Shown here: positions 1 through 8,230 of the stretch, piece by piece
Position numbering within the stretch: position 1 is the first letter of the stretch
Layout: every line of letters begins with the position of its first letter
Assembly: GCA_017436025.1 (NCBI GenBank)
Contig: JAFSDX010000211.1
Coordinates: 1-35,465, forward strand
Direction: 5' to 3'
Length of the DNA stretch: 35,465 bases
Origin: Thermoguttaceae bacterium
GTDB lineage: Bacteria > Planctomycetota > Planctomycetia > Pirellulales > Thermoguttaceae
Position numbers and translations under genes: made by a program
Notes under the pieces: generated by a model
What the model was told of the DNA's origin: nothing
The model's database searches: none
What the model saw: only the letters and a program-made list of their open reading frames with translations

Positions 1-1
1 C

Positions 2-757
2 GTTTGGAACGCCGAATGTCGTCAAAATCTCGCCGTTCACCTTTCGCGCCCGGAAGTGAAAGCGCTCGGCAAACCGGCGATCGTCGTGAAAGGTTGCGAC
101 GCTCGCGCCGTCGTCGTCTTGGCGAACGAAGGCCAAATCGACCGCGAGAACGTCGTCGTTGTCGGCGTCGTTTGCGAAGGAATCCAAGCCGCGGACGCGT
201 CCGGCGTCGCGACCGGAACCCTTCTCGATAAATGCGCGACCTGCGTCGAACACGCCGCGCAAAACGTCGATATTTTAATCGGCGACGCCGCGAAGGCCGC
301 CGAACTCGACGCCGCGAACGCGCCGAACGCCAAGACCGCCGGGAAACAAGCGAAGTTGGCCGCGCTTCTGCAAAAAACGCCGGAAGAGCGCTTCCAATAT
401 TGGCGCGACGAATTTTCGCGTTGCGTTCGCTGCCACGCTTGCCGTCAAAGCTGCCCGCTTTGCTACTGCAACCGTTGCGTCGCCGACAAAAACCGTCCGA
501 CGCGCATCGACACGTCGGCCACGCTCAAAGGAAACTTCGCTTGGAACATCCTGCGCGCGTTCCACTTGGCCGGTCGTTGCGTCGGTTGCGGCGCCTGCTC
601 CGCCGCTTGCCCCGCCGGGATCGACCTCGATTTGTTGAACTTGACGCTCGCGAACGCCGCCGACGAACAATTCGGCTACGTCGCCGGGAAAGAACTCGGC
701 GCCGCGCCGTTGATCGGGACTTACGCCGAGAACGATAAGGAGGAATTTATCCGATGA
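2..757 (+). CDS. 4Fe-4S dicluster protein with FrhB-like N-terminal region (5' end missing)
   Basis: The reading frame is open from base 2, so the gene starts before the window. The visible N-terminal part carries the Cys motifs K-G-C-D-A-R, V-V-C-E-G and C-A-T-C, resembling the beta subunits of F420-type hydrogenases/dehydrogenases. The C-terminal half holds two ferredoxin-like clusters, CVRCHACRQSCPLCYC and CVGCGACSAACP, enough for two [4Fe-4S] centres. It is probably a soluble cytoplasmic electron carrier subunit. Its stop codon overlaps the ATG of the next gene (ATGA), so the two are translationally coupled and likely form one complex with the flavoprotein that follows. The neighbourhood resembles AsrA/AsrB, sulfhydrogenase beta/gamma, or Flx-Hdr electron-bifurcating modules; which one depends on genes upstream of the window. 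Domain type is fairly certain, substrate is not. Confidence 0.8.
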   Translation, partial: VWNAECRQNLAVHLSRPEVKALGKPAIVVKGCDARAVVVLANEGQIDRENVVVVGVVCEGIQAADASGVATGTLLDKCATCVEHAAQNVDILIGDAAKAAELDAANAPNAKTAGKQAKLAALLQKTPEERFQYWRDEFSRCVRCHACRQSCPLCYCNRCVADKNRPTRIDTSATLKGNFAWNILRAFHLAGRCVGCGACSAACPAGIDLDLLNLTLANAADEQFGYVAGKELGAAPLIGTYAENDKEEFIR

Positions 758-1767
758 GCCAAGTCGTTACGCTGGAACAATTAAAGAAACTGGCCGCCGA
801 CAAATTGAGCGCGGGCGCTCGCGTCGTCGCGCCGGTCGTCGACGGCGGTTTGGTTTCTTTCAAAGAAATCTCCGACGCCGCGCAAGCGACGTTCGCGCCG
901 CAAGTTCGCGTTCAAAACTCGATTAAAGAGTTCTTTTTCCCGAAGCACGAAGTCATTTTCACCTTCGTTCGCAAGGGAAACGACGTCGAAGTGATCGACG
1001 CGCCGGACTTTGAAGACGACCAAATTATTATCGGCGCCCGTCCGTGCGACGCGGCGGCGCTCCCGATTTTGGACCCGCTCTTCGGTTGGGATTACCAAGA
1101 CCGCTTTTACCAACAACGCCGCGCCAAGACGACGGTCGTTACGTTCGCCTGCAAAGAGACGGACGCGCACTGCTTCTGCTCGGCGGTCGGGGGCGCCCCG
1201 GATAACGCCGCCGGTTCCGACGCGATGCTCTTCGACCTCGGCGACGGTTCGTTCGAAGTGCGAACCTTCACCGAAAAGGGGCAAGCGCTCTTCGCCGGAA
1301 TCGCGACCGAATCGGACAAAACCGGTTCCGCTTGCGCCGCGCCGAATTTCGACGTCGACGTCGAAAAGGTCGCGATTTGGATTACCGAAAACTTCGCGTC
1401 GCCGGAGTGGGAAAAGCTGTCGTTGCGTTGCGTCGGTTGCGGCGCTTGCGCTTACGTCTGCCCGACGTGCCACTGCTTCGACATTGTCGACGAAGGTTCG
1501 TACTCGAAGGGCCAACGCGTCAAGAACTGGGACGCTTGCCAAGCCGGCATGTTCACCCTGCACGCGTCCGGACACAACCCGCGCTCGACGCAAGGGAAGC
1601 GCCAACGTCAACGTTTGACGCATAAATTCTCGATTTATCCCGGGAAATTCGGCCCTTACCTCTGCACCGGTTGCGGCAACTGTTCGCGTTCGTGCGGCGC
1701 GTCGTTCGGCGTTCGTCCGGCGCTCGAAACGTTGAACGCCGACGTCGTTCAAAAGCAAGAAGACTAA
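754..1767 (+). CDS. 4Fe-4S dicluster subunit, AsrA / sulfhydrogenase-beta-like
   Basis: A 337-residue iron-sulfur protein. The C-terminal half has two typical clusters, CVGCGACAYVCPTCHC and CTGCGNCSRSCG. The middle contains an extra Cys group (FACKETDAHCFC). This arrangement is that of anaerobic sulfite reductase subunit A and the sulfhydrogenase beta subunit, which relay electrons between a flavoprotein and a partner enzyme. There is no signal peptide, so it is cytoplasmic. The start is secure: the sequence AAGGAGG lies ten bases upstream and the ATG overlaps the stop of the preceding gene. The next gene, an AsrB-like FAD/NAD(P)H protein, follows after about 70 bases. An Flx-like NADH-linked complex feeding a heterodisulfide reductase is an equally good reading. 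Confidence 0.82.
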   Translation: MSQVVTLEQLKKLAADKLSAGARVVAPVVDGGLVSFKEISDAAQATFAPQVRVQNSIKEFFFPKHEVIFTFVRKGNDVEVIDAPDFEDDQIIIGARPCDAAALPILDPLFGWDYQDRFYQQRRAKTTVVTFACKETDAHCFCSAVGGAPDNAAGSDAMLFDLGDGSFEVRTFTEKGQALFAGIATESDKTGSACAAPNFDVDVEKVAIWITENFASPEWEKLSLRCVGCGACAYVCPTCHCFDIVDEGSYSKGQRVKNWDACQAGMFTLHASGHNPRSTQGKRQRQRLTHKFSIYPGKFGPYLCTGCGNCSRSCGASFGVRPALETLNADVVQKQED

Positions 1768-1838
1768 CGAGAATTCGACTCGATTAAAACGCGGCGCGCT
1801 TCTTTCCGACGGCGCGTCGCGGACACGAAGGAAGAACA

Positions 1839-2669
1839 ATGGAAAATATTTACAAGCCGGACGCGATGGAAGTCCTTGAAGTTACGCAGGAAACGGCGGA
1901 CGTCAAGCGCGTTCGCATCTGGTTCCGCGATCCGGAAAAAGCGGCGGAGTTCAAGTTCAACATCGGGCAATTCGGCCTTTACTCGGTTTTCGGCGTCGGC
2001 GAGTCGACGTTCAACATTTGTTGCTCGAACTCGAAGAAATACATCGAGTTCTGCTTCCGCAAGACCGGGCGCGTTACGGAGCGTATGTGGGACGTCGAGC
2101 CGGGCGACACGATCGGCTTCCGCGGCCCGTACGGGAACTCCTACCCGATGAAAGAGTGGGAAGGCAAAAACCTCGTCTTCGTCGCGGGGGGGATCGCGAT
2201 GCCGCCGATTCGTTGCGCGATTCAGTACGCTCTGGAAAACCGCGAAAAATACGGCAAAATCACGATCGTTTACGGCGCGCGCACCGTCGGCGACCTGGTC
2301 TGCAAGAGCGAACTCGACGAATGGGCGAAGTACCCGAACGTCGACGTGTTGAAGACGGTCGACCCGGGCGGGGAGACGCCGGATTGGGACGGTCGCGTCG
2401 GTTTCGTTCCGACGGTTCTCGGCGAAGCGGGCGTTTCGGGCGACAACTCGGTCGCGCTGGTCGTCGGGCCGCCGATCATGATCAAGTTCTCGCTCCCGGT
2501 TCTGGAAAAGAACGGTTTCAGCGACGACGCGATCTTCACGAGCTTGGAAAACCGAATGAAGTGCGGCCTCGGCAAATGCGGTCGTTGCAACTGCGGTTCG
2601 GTTTACGTCTGCAAAGAGGGCCCGGTCTTCACGTTGGCCGATATGAAGGAACTCCCGGACGACTTCTAA
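1839..2669 (+). CDS. FAD/NAD(P)-binding oxidoreductase, AsrB / sulfhydrogenase-gamma-like
   Basis: A 276-residue protein of the ferredoxin-NADP reductase superfamily. The N-terminal half should be the FAD barrel (GDTIGFRGPYGNSYP is the typical flavin-binding loop) and the middle the NAD(P) domain (LVFVAGGIAMPPIR). The C-terminus has the Cys motif C-x4-C-x2-C, with a further Cys about eight residues on (MKCGLGKCGRC, then YVCKEGPVF), which binds a 2Fe-2S centre in dihydroorotate dehydrogenase electron-transfer subunits, AsrB and HydG. It would exchange electrons between NAD(P)H and the two Fe-S proteins encoded just upstream. Same strand, about 70 bases behind the preceding gene and followed by a strong terminator, so it is the last gene of the operon. 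Close family members differ in partner, so the overall reaction is left open. Confidence 0.85.
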   Translation: MENIYKPDAMEVLEVTQETADVKRVRIWFRDPEKAAEFKFNIGQFGLYSVFGVGESTFNICCSNSKKYIEFCFRKTGRVTERMWDVEPGDTIGFRGPYGNSYPMKEWEGKNLVFVAGGIAMPPIRCAIQYALENREKYGKITIVYGARTVGDLVCKSELDEWAKYPNVDVLKTVDPGGETPDWDGRVGFVPTVLGEAGVSGDNSVALVVGPPIMIKFSLPVLEKNGFSDDAIFTSLENRMKCGLGKCGRCNCGSVYVCKEGPVFTLADMKELPDDF

Positions 2670-2700
2670 TCGCGTCGAACGATTAGCGTTTTGAAAACGA

Positions 2701-2733
2701 AAAAGCGTCGAGCGAAAACTCGACGCTTTTTTT
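2701..2733 (+). terminator. Rho-independent terminator of the Fe-S/flavin operon
   Basis: A perfect 12-bp inverted repeat (2701-2712 with 2719-2730) with a six-base loop, ending in a run of seven T (2727-2733). It lies about 30 bases after the flavoprotein stop. The A-rich left arm gives a T run on the other strand too, so it could also stop transcription coming from the minus-strand hicB gene. Confidence 0.9.
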
Positions 2734-2761
2734 GTCGGCGGCGGGGAAAAGAACGACCGTT

Positions 2762-3166
2762 TTACTTTTGCAACGCAAGCGTTTGAATGAGCGCGGTTTG
2801 CAGAAGTTGCGAAATGTTGATTCCGCTTTTCTTGGCTTCGTCGTTAAGCCACATAGGAAGCGTAACGGTTCGGTTGACGCTTCGCTGTTGTAGCGCGTCG
2901 GAGTAACGAATCATATCGACTTCGACCGCGCAAATTTGCTCGTTTTCCGCCAACTCGATTTCCGTAATCGGCGACGGTTCCGGGACTTCGACGCCCCGTT
3001 TGTGCATATCGTACAAAACGGCGGCGATCGCGTCTTTGGCGTTTAAGACCGCTTCCTCGAACGTGCGACCGTCCGAATAAGCGTGAAGATCGGGAACGGA
3101 AACGCCGTACCCGACGTCGGCGTCGTATTCGAAAACGACCGGGAAAACGTATCTTGCTTTCAACAT
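2762..3166 (-). CDS. hicB: HicB-family antitoxin-like protein
   Basis: 134 residues. The N-terminal half has the partially degraded RNase-H fold typical of HicB (VVFEYDADVGYGVSVPDLHAYSDG, then a helix with EEAVLNAKDAIAAVLYDM). The C-terminal part (NRTVTLPMWLNDEAKKSGINISQLLQTAL) looks like a ribbon-helix-helix DNA-binding domain. HicB proteins neutralise the HicA mRNA interferase and repress their own operon. The ATG has AGGAG about ten bases upstream. A hicA-like frame lies immediately upstream on the same strand, but it is interrupted by a stop codon, so this antitoxin seems to be an orphan. It may survive as a regulator or as protection against related toxins. Confidence 0.85.
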   Translation of the reverse strand: MLKARYVFPVVFEYDADVGYGVSVPDLHAYSDGRTFEEAVLNAKDAIAAVLYDMHKRGVEVPEPSPITEIELAENEQICAVEVDMIRYSDALQQRSVNRTVTLPMWLNDEAKKSGINISQLLQTALIQTLALQK

Positions 3167-3180
3167 TGTTCTCGCTCCTA

Positions 3181-3381
3181 TTATTTTTGCCGCCCTTCGC
3201 CGCGCGCGTCTTTTAGAATGCGGTTCGCCGTTCCCGTCGGTATCTCTTTGCTTCCGTGATTCGCGACGACGATAACATAGTCGAAATCGGGATTGACGTA
3301 AAATTCGCGGCTTCCATTACCTTAGCGGTCGAACGCCCAACCCAATTTTTTAAGTTCTTTGATTGGCTCGCGATAATTCAT
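3181..3381 (-). pseudogene. hicA: hicA toxin remnant with in-frame stop and lost catalytic His
   Basis: Reading the minus strand from the ATG at 3381 gives MNYREPIKELKKLGWAFDR, then a TAA stop at 3324-3322, then GNGSREFYVNPDF and about 30 further residues in the same frame, ending at TAA 3183-3181. The whole matches the length (66 sense and stop codons before the final TAA) and pattern of HicA: helix with I-K-x-L, L-G-W/Y, D-R-x-x-G-S-H. The stop sits where a Gln (CAA) would be expected, a single C-to-T change. The catalytic His of the G-S-H motif is Arg here (codon 25, CGC; CAC would be His). It ends 14 bases before the hicB start, the usual hicA-hicB order. I read this as an inactivated toxin. 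A sequencing error could explain the stop but not the His loss as well. Confidence 0.75.
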
Positions 3382-3469
3382 AAAGCGACCTTTTAATATT
3401 TTCTTGTCGTTCCACTCGCCGAGTATAACATATGTTTAAACCATTGTCAAGAGTCTTCCGGCAAGAAAC

Positions 3470-3510
3470 GCGAAACCGGCGGGAACGTTGGACGCTCTCG
3501 CCGGTTTCGC
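3470..3510 (-). terminator. Terminator-like hairpin after the pseudopilin gene
   Basis: A perfect 12-bp inverted repeat (3470-3481 with 3499-3510). On the minus strand it is followed by GTTTCTTG, a weak T tract. It lies 36 bases downstream of the stop of the large minus-strand pseudopilin gene and so separates it from hicAB. Confidence 0.55.
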
Positions 3511-3545
3511 TTCGTTAGGCGCGTTGAACTAACGCTCGCCGCCGC

Positions 3546-5393
3546 TTAGATTTTTGACAGGTCGACGACAAACGTCGCTTGGCGAATCGCTTTCGAGCGC
3601 GGGTCGAAGACGCGAATCTCGATTTGAACGCTCTTGAGCGGAACGTCGTAAGGCGGCGGGTAATTTTGGAGTTGCGCCGAAGTCGGGGTCGCGTCGAGCG
3701 GAATATCGGCGATCGAACCGGCGGCTTTGCGGACATAACCGGCGGCGGTCGCGGACATATAATCGTCGTAAACGTAAAGGTCGCGTTGATACTGCTCCGT
3801 CCAAGTGTCGTAAACGCAGGGAAGGAAAGGAATACCCGGGGTTGCGCCCGTTAAATTAAGGGATTTCGGATAATCCGACCAACGCCCGAAAGAGCGCAAG
3901 TCGTTCGGGTCGTCGGCGACCGCCTTGCCGCTCGCGACGCCGGAGCCGAGGTCGACGTAAGCGTTTTCGCTTTCGTCCCAAACGCGAACGTTGAAGCTAA
4001 TAACGTTCGTCAGCATCACGTCTTGATTGAGCGTCAGGTCTTTGTTGTAACCATTGGCGCGGAGGTCTTCGGCGTTGCGGCGCAGGTCGCCGGTTTCGGA
4101 GTCGACTTGATCCCAAACGTGCGGCGAATCCCAATAATTAATGAACGGCGCGCCGAGAACCGGAAGCGCGTTCGCCGCGTAAGTTCCCGACCGCAACGGC
4201 GTCGAGCCGTCCGTCGTGAACGAAAGTTCTTGGAAAGCGCCGGGCCAATACGCGTCGAACGCCGATGGGTCGAAGGGCCAAACGAGTTGCGAATCGCGGG
4301 CGGCGGCGTGGCGACCGAACGGAGCGCCGGCGCGGAAATTCGGGCCCGCGCTTTCTTGGAGCGTCGCCATTCGGAGCCAATACCAAGCGCCGTTCGCGCC
4401 GTGCAGACCGACCGGATTCGAGTTCGCCGTCGCGCCGACGACGGCGTTCGGGTCGCGAGCTAAGTCGGAATTGTCCGGGTGCAAATGAAGACCGCAGGAG
4501 TTCCAATAGAAGTAGCGGTTTTCGCGGTTCGACAGGTCGCCGAGCGTGTTCGCGACGAGCGTTCCTCCGGCGCCCATATGAACGGAAACGTCGTAGAATT
4601 GGTAAAACCCGAACCCGCGCCGGATATTGTCGTAAGCGGCGCCGGTGAAGGCCGTGTCGGCGGTCAACGCCGCGACGCGGAGCGCTTCGAAGCTCTCTTG
4701 TAGGCGTTCGTTCGAGACGAGCGGCAAAACGCGACGGTAAAGCGTCGTTCCGCGGACGAACCAAACGATTTCGGCGTATTCCGACTCGATCGTCGTCGGG
4801 ACGCCGTCGACGATTTGCTTGCCGACGACGGCGCCGGAAGCGTCGAGAACCGATTCGTAAATCGGCTCGATAAAACGCCCGCGGAACGGTTGGCCGTCCG
4901 GAGCTTTCGCGGTGAACGAGAGAATATCGTCGAGGTCGCCGACCGTCGTGTCGACCGCTTCCGGAACGTTGTTCGCGTCGACGCCGTTGGAATCAAGATA
5001 ACGCTCCAAGTCGATCGCGACGTCGCCGACGGCGAACGGATTCCCGCCGTTTCCGCCGCTAGCGAGGTCGGACGCGACGCGGTCGAACGGGCCGCCCATT
5101 CCTTCGACGTAACAGAAGAACCCTTCGTCGCGACGGGAGTTGCGCGGCGGGGCGAGCGTTACCGACGTCGCTTCGAGGTCGGCGGTCAAGCGGTTTTTCG
5201 CGTTGCGCAGCGCGTTCGACATTTCCATCGAACTCATCGTTTCGTTCATCGAGCCGCCGACGTTGCTGAAGATGCGGGCGACCGCGTACATCAGCGTCAG
5301 CGCCAACGTGATCGACGTCAAAATTTCGAGAAGCGTGAAACCGCGGCGCGGCGACAGGGCGTTCGATCGGCGGGAAAATAAGCTCTTGGTCAT
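3546..5393 (-). CDS. Large type II secretion pseudopilin-like protein (prepilin N-terminus)
   Basis: 615 residues. The N-terminus has a basic leader followed by RRGFTLLEI and a hydrophobic helix (LTSITLALTLMYAVARIF): the prepilin peptidase site, with cleavage expected after Gly18, N-methylation of Phe19, and the conserved Glu five residues in (Glu23). This is the hallmark of type IV pilins and type II secretion pseudopilins, and the G-F-T-L-L-E-I form with a helix breaking into a long coil resembles PulJ/GspJ. The remaining 560 residues are Asp/Ala/Gly-rich with no family I recognise, much longer than a classical GspJ (about 200). The protein would sit in the inner membrane with a large periplasmic domain. 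It stands alone here, without other secretion genes, which is common for planctomycete prepilin-like proteins. Confidence 0.75.
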   Translation of the reverse strand: MTKSLFSRRSNALSPRRGFTLLEILTSITLALTLMYAVARIFSNVGGSMNETMSSMEMSNALRNAKNRLTADLEATSVTLAPPRNSRRDEGFFCYVEGMGGPFDRVASDLASGGNGGNPFAVGDVAIDLERYLDSNGVDANNVPEAVDTTVGDLDDILSFTAKAPDGQPFRGRFIEPIYESVLDASGAVVGKQIVDGVPTTIESEYAEIVWFVRGTTLYRRVLPLVSNERLQESFEALRVAALTADTAFTGAAYDNIRRGFGFYQFYDVSVHMGAGGTLVANTLGDLSNRENRYFYWNSCGLHLHPDNSDLARDPNAVVGATANSNPVGLHGANGAWYWLRMATLQESAGPNFRAGAPFGRHAAARDSQLVWPFDPSAFDAYWPGAFQELSFTTDGSTPLRSGTYAANALPVLGAPFINYWDSPHVWDQVDSETGDLRRNAEDLRANGYNKDLTLNQDVMLTNVISFNVRVWDESENAYVDLGSGVASGKAVADDPNDLRSFGRWSDYPKSLNLTGATPGIPFLPCVYDTWTEQYQRDLYVYDDYMSATAAGYVRKAAGSIADIPLDATPTSAQLQNYPPPYDVPLKSVQIEIRVFDPRSKAIRQATFVVDLSKI

Positions 5394-5948
5394 CGTCTTG
5401 TTTCGCTCCGTTGCTGGTTCAACTCGGCTTCCGGAAGCGCGGCGCTCGACGTAAAAACGACTCGAAACGGCGCGGCGGCGACCGGCGAAAAAAGGACGGT
5501 CGACGCGGAACGGAAGCGGATTCGACGCTTGCCCGCCGGACGTCCCGGCGTTCGTCGAAGAGTTGGCTGGCGACGTTTAGACGTTCGGCGGCGGCGCGGC
5601 GTTCCCGAGTTTTGCGCTTCGCCCGTCCGTTTTTAACGCTTTTGACGTTTTTTTAACGTTTGCTCTTTTAACGCTTGCGACGCTCGACGGCCAATCGAAC
5701 GGCGAAGCGGAGCGTTCAACGGCGACGAAACAACGTCGGCGACGTTAAAACGCGCAAAACGGGGGAAATAGCGAAACTCGGCGACGGGCGCGGCGCGGCC
5801 CGAAGCGTCCGAAAACGTTCCGACTCTATTTTAATCTTTTTTCGCCTTTACGTCTACCGATTTTCGCGCCGTTCCTCGATTTTTTTCGATTTTATTTCCG
5901 GTTTTACGTCGTTTTTTCCGCGCCGTCGGAATTTATCGCGCTTTTTGG
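5394..5948. other. Gene-free stretch between pseudopilin and alpha-galactosidase
   Basis: About 550 bases between two divergent genes. It contains T-rich segments around 5630-5670 and 5820-5945 and only short Arg-rich open frames that look like chance products of the base composition. The minus-strand gene must be transcribed from here but no clear minus-strand promoter was found. I see no RNA gene. Confidence 0.5.
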
Positions 5949-5977
5949 TTGACAAACGGCTTCGCGTCCGGTATCCT
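5949..5977 (+). promoter_or_regulatory. Sigma-70-like promoter of the alpha-galactosidase gene
   Basis: TTGACA at 5949-5954, a 17-base spacer, and TATCCT at 5972-5977. The transcript would have a leader of about 145 bases before the ATG at 6127. The -35 box is consensus and the -10 matches four of six. Confidence 0.65.
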
Positions 5978-6126
5978 TTACGTTGCGGCGCGGCGTTTTT
6001 GTCCCTTAGAGCGACAAACGGCGGAAGGGAAAACGCGTTGCGACCGTTATTTTTTGCCCGGTTTAACGTCGTCGGCGCGACCGGGAGGAAAATTTCGACG
6101 AAATCTCGACCAAGAAAGGCGAAATA

Positions 6127-8106
6127 ATGAAACAACGTTGGTTCTCTTGGATGTTGGCGCTTGCGGCGGTCGCTTCGACCGGGAACGCTTGGGCGGCGGA
6201 AGCGGAAAAGGCGCCGTTCGCGCTCGACGGCGCTTACGCGACCGGCGTCGCGGCGGCGGAAACGAAAGTCGACGGCGACGTTTCGGCGACGCGGTACGTC
6301 GCGGCGGACGGTAAACTGGCGGTCGACGTGCGCGTTCGAACGTTCGAAGGCTTCCCGGTTCGCGAAATCTCGACGTCGCTGACGAACCTCTCCGCGACCG
6401 AAGCGACCGACGTCGTTCAAAATCTGCGCGTTTTCGCCGATTCGTTCGCGCTCCCGAACGCCGACTCGACCGCGACGCTCGACCTGCTCCGCGGCTCGAC
6501 TTGCGTTCCGGAAGACTTCGCGCCGTTGAATTTCGCGTTGAAACCGGGCGAAGAGAAGACGTTCGCGACGCCGAGCGGGCGGTCGTCGAGCGAATTCACC
6601 CCGTTCATCGACGCGAGTTTCGACGACAAAACCGGCGCTCTCTTCGCGATCGGTTGGACCGGCGACTGGAAAGCGCGCTTCGCCAACGAAGGCGGTTCCT
6701 TGCGCGTCGAACTCGGGATGGAACGTTGCGGAATGAAACTCAACCCGGGCGAAACGCTTCTGCAACCGTCCGTTTTGGTTTTTGAACGTCAAGGGCAAAC
6801 GCGCCGCGAATTCAAAACGGTCGTTCACCGCTTTATGCGCGAACATATGTCGCCGCGCGACGCCGAAGGGAAGATCGTTCCGCCGATTCTCGCGATCACC
6901 GCCGGCGGGGGGAACAAAACGCCGCAAATGATGCTCGATATTCTCCAATATAAGATCGACTCCGGCATTCCGTTCGACACGTACTGGATCGACGCCGGTT
7001 GGTACGGCGCGCCGCACGAGACCGACCCTTACCCGAACTGCGGGCCGGACTGGTACCGCTTCGTCGGCGATTGGCGCGTCAACACGACGACGCACCCGAC
7101 CGGCGACCTGCTTCCGATCGCCGACGCCGTTCATAAAGCCGGAATGCGCTTCCTCCTTTGGTTCGAACCGGAGCGCGTTCACGAGTCGGCGCCGGTCGTG
7201 AAGGAGAACCCCGATTTCGTCGAGGGCGCGCTCTACAATTACGCGAATCCGGAAGCGTTAAAGCGAATCCAAGACATTGTTTACGGGACGATCGAGAAAC
7301 ACGGGATCGACGTTTACCGTCAAGACTTCAATATGGAGCCGACCGGCTTCTGGGCGCGGCTCGAAGCGAAAGAGGGCGCGGATCGCGTCGGCGCCGTCGA
7401 AGCGAAACACGTCGCCGCGCTGTACAAGTTTTTGGACGACATGCGGGCGCGCTTTCCGAACATTTTGCTCGAAAACTGCGCGTCGGGCGGTCGCCGAATC
7501 GACTTCGAGATGGTTCGCCGAGCGCACTCGTACTGCCGCAGCGACTATTTCATCGGAATGAAGCCGGGCGACTCGGCGATTAACCTCGGCCAAAATATGA
7601 CGCTCAACTCGACGCCGTATCTCCCGTTCCAAGGCGGGGAAACGAACTGCGTCGCGGTCGGCGACGATTACGGCTTTATGAGCGTTATTTCGTCCGGGAC
7701 GGTCTTTACGCCGACCGACTTCGACGGCGGAATCGTTCGCCGCAAGTTCAACGACGACGAAACCGCTTGGTTCCAAAAGATGTTCGGCTTGACGGCGCGC
7801 CTGCAAGCGTATTATATGGGCGACTTTTACCCGTTGACCGACGAAACCGCCGCGACCGACGACGTTTGGTGCGGTTGGTCGCTGCACCGTCCGAGCGAAA
7901 ACGACGGGTTCGCGCTCGTTTTCCGTCGCGCCAACGCTCCGGAAGCGACGAAAACGTTCGAACTCCCGGCGGTCGACCCGACGGCGAAGTACGAAGTCGA
8001 GTATTTCGACGGAACGAAGAAAGTTGTTAGCGGCGAAGAACTTGCGAAGCTCGAAGTGAAACTCGAATCGCGTTCGTTCTTCCTCGTTATTTACAAGAAA
8101 ATCTGA
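6127..8106 (+). CDS. Secreted alpha-galactosidase, glycoside hydrolase family 36
   Basis: 659 residues with an N-terminal signal peptide (MKQRWFSWMLALAAVASTGNAWAAEA, cleavage likely after the first AWA). Family 36 enzymes remove terminal alpha-galactose from oligosaccharides such as raffinose and from galactomannans. Visible hallmarks: TYWIDAGWYG, FLLWFEPERV, the nucleophile in YRQDFN (Asp400), ENCASGGRR, and the acid/base in CRSDYF (Asp473). The N-terminal 240 residues would be the beta-sandwich and the C-terminus (from about 575) the closing beta domain. Length fits bacterial GH36 (650-750). The start has AGAAAGG just upstream. It is a single-gene unit behind its own promoter. Because it is exported, it probably works on plant or host glycans in the periplasm or outside the cell. 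Confidence 0.92.
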   Translation: MKQRWFSWMLALAAVASTGNAWAAEAEKAPFALDGAYATGVAAAETKVDGDVSATRYVAADGKLAVDVRVRTFEGFPVREISTSLTNLSATEATDVVQNLRVFADSFALPNADSTATLDLLRGSTCVPEDFAPLNFALKPGEEKTFATPSGRSSSEFTPFIDASFDDKTGALFAIGWTGDWKARFANEGGSLRVELGMERCGMKLNPGETLLQPSVLVFERQGQTRREFKTVVHRFMREHMSPRDAEGKIVPPILAITAGGGNKTPQMMLDILQYKIDSGIPFDTYWIDAGWYGAPHETDPYPNCGPDWYRFVGDWRVNTTTHPTGDLLPIADAVHKAGMRFLLWFEPERVHESAPVVKENPDFVEGALYNYANPEALKRIQDIVYGTIEKHGIDVYRQDFNMEPTGFWARLEAKEGADRVGAVEAKHVAALYKFLDDMRARFPNILLENCASGGRRIDFEMVRRAHSYCRSDYFIGMKPGDSAINLGQNMTLNSTPYLPFQGGETNCVAVGDDYGFMSVISSGTVFTPTDFDGGIVRRKFNDDETAWFQKMFGLTARLQAYYMGDFYPLTDETAATDDVWCGWSLHRPSENDGFALVFRRANAPEATKTFELPAVDPTAKYEVEYFDGTKKVVSGEELAKLEVKLESRSFFLVIYKKI

Positions 8107-8163
8107 CGGCGTTTTAAGCGTCGGACGTCGGGCGTTTTTGACGTTCGACGTTGAATTTTAACG

Positions 8164-8198
8164 GCAAGCGGACGTCGTAAGTCGCGGCGTCCGCTTGC
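8164..8198 (+). terminator. Hairpin after the alpha-galactosidase gene
   Basis: A perfect 11-bp inverted repeat (8164-8174 with 8188-8198) with a 13-base loop, about 57 bases after the stop. The T tract behind it is poor (GTTGCATT), so termination is likely but not certain. Confidence 0.5.
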
Positions 8199-8230
8199 GT
8201 TGCATTAATAGAAAGAGAAACGGCGGAACT

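Noticed and set aside
3322..3324. Programmed recoding of the stop in hicA
   Set aside because: The codon is TAA, not TGA, no stimulatory structure is evident and the catalytic His is also lost; decay is simpler.
5854..7182. 442-codon open frame on the minus strand
   Set aside because: It lies antisense to the alpha-galactosidase gene and its product is Arg/Glu/Val-rich with no family; it is a by-product of the codon bias.
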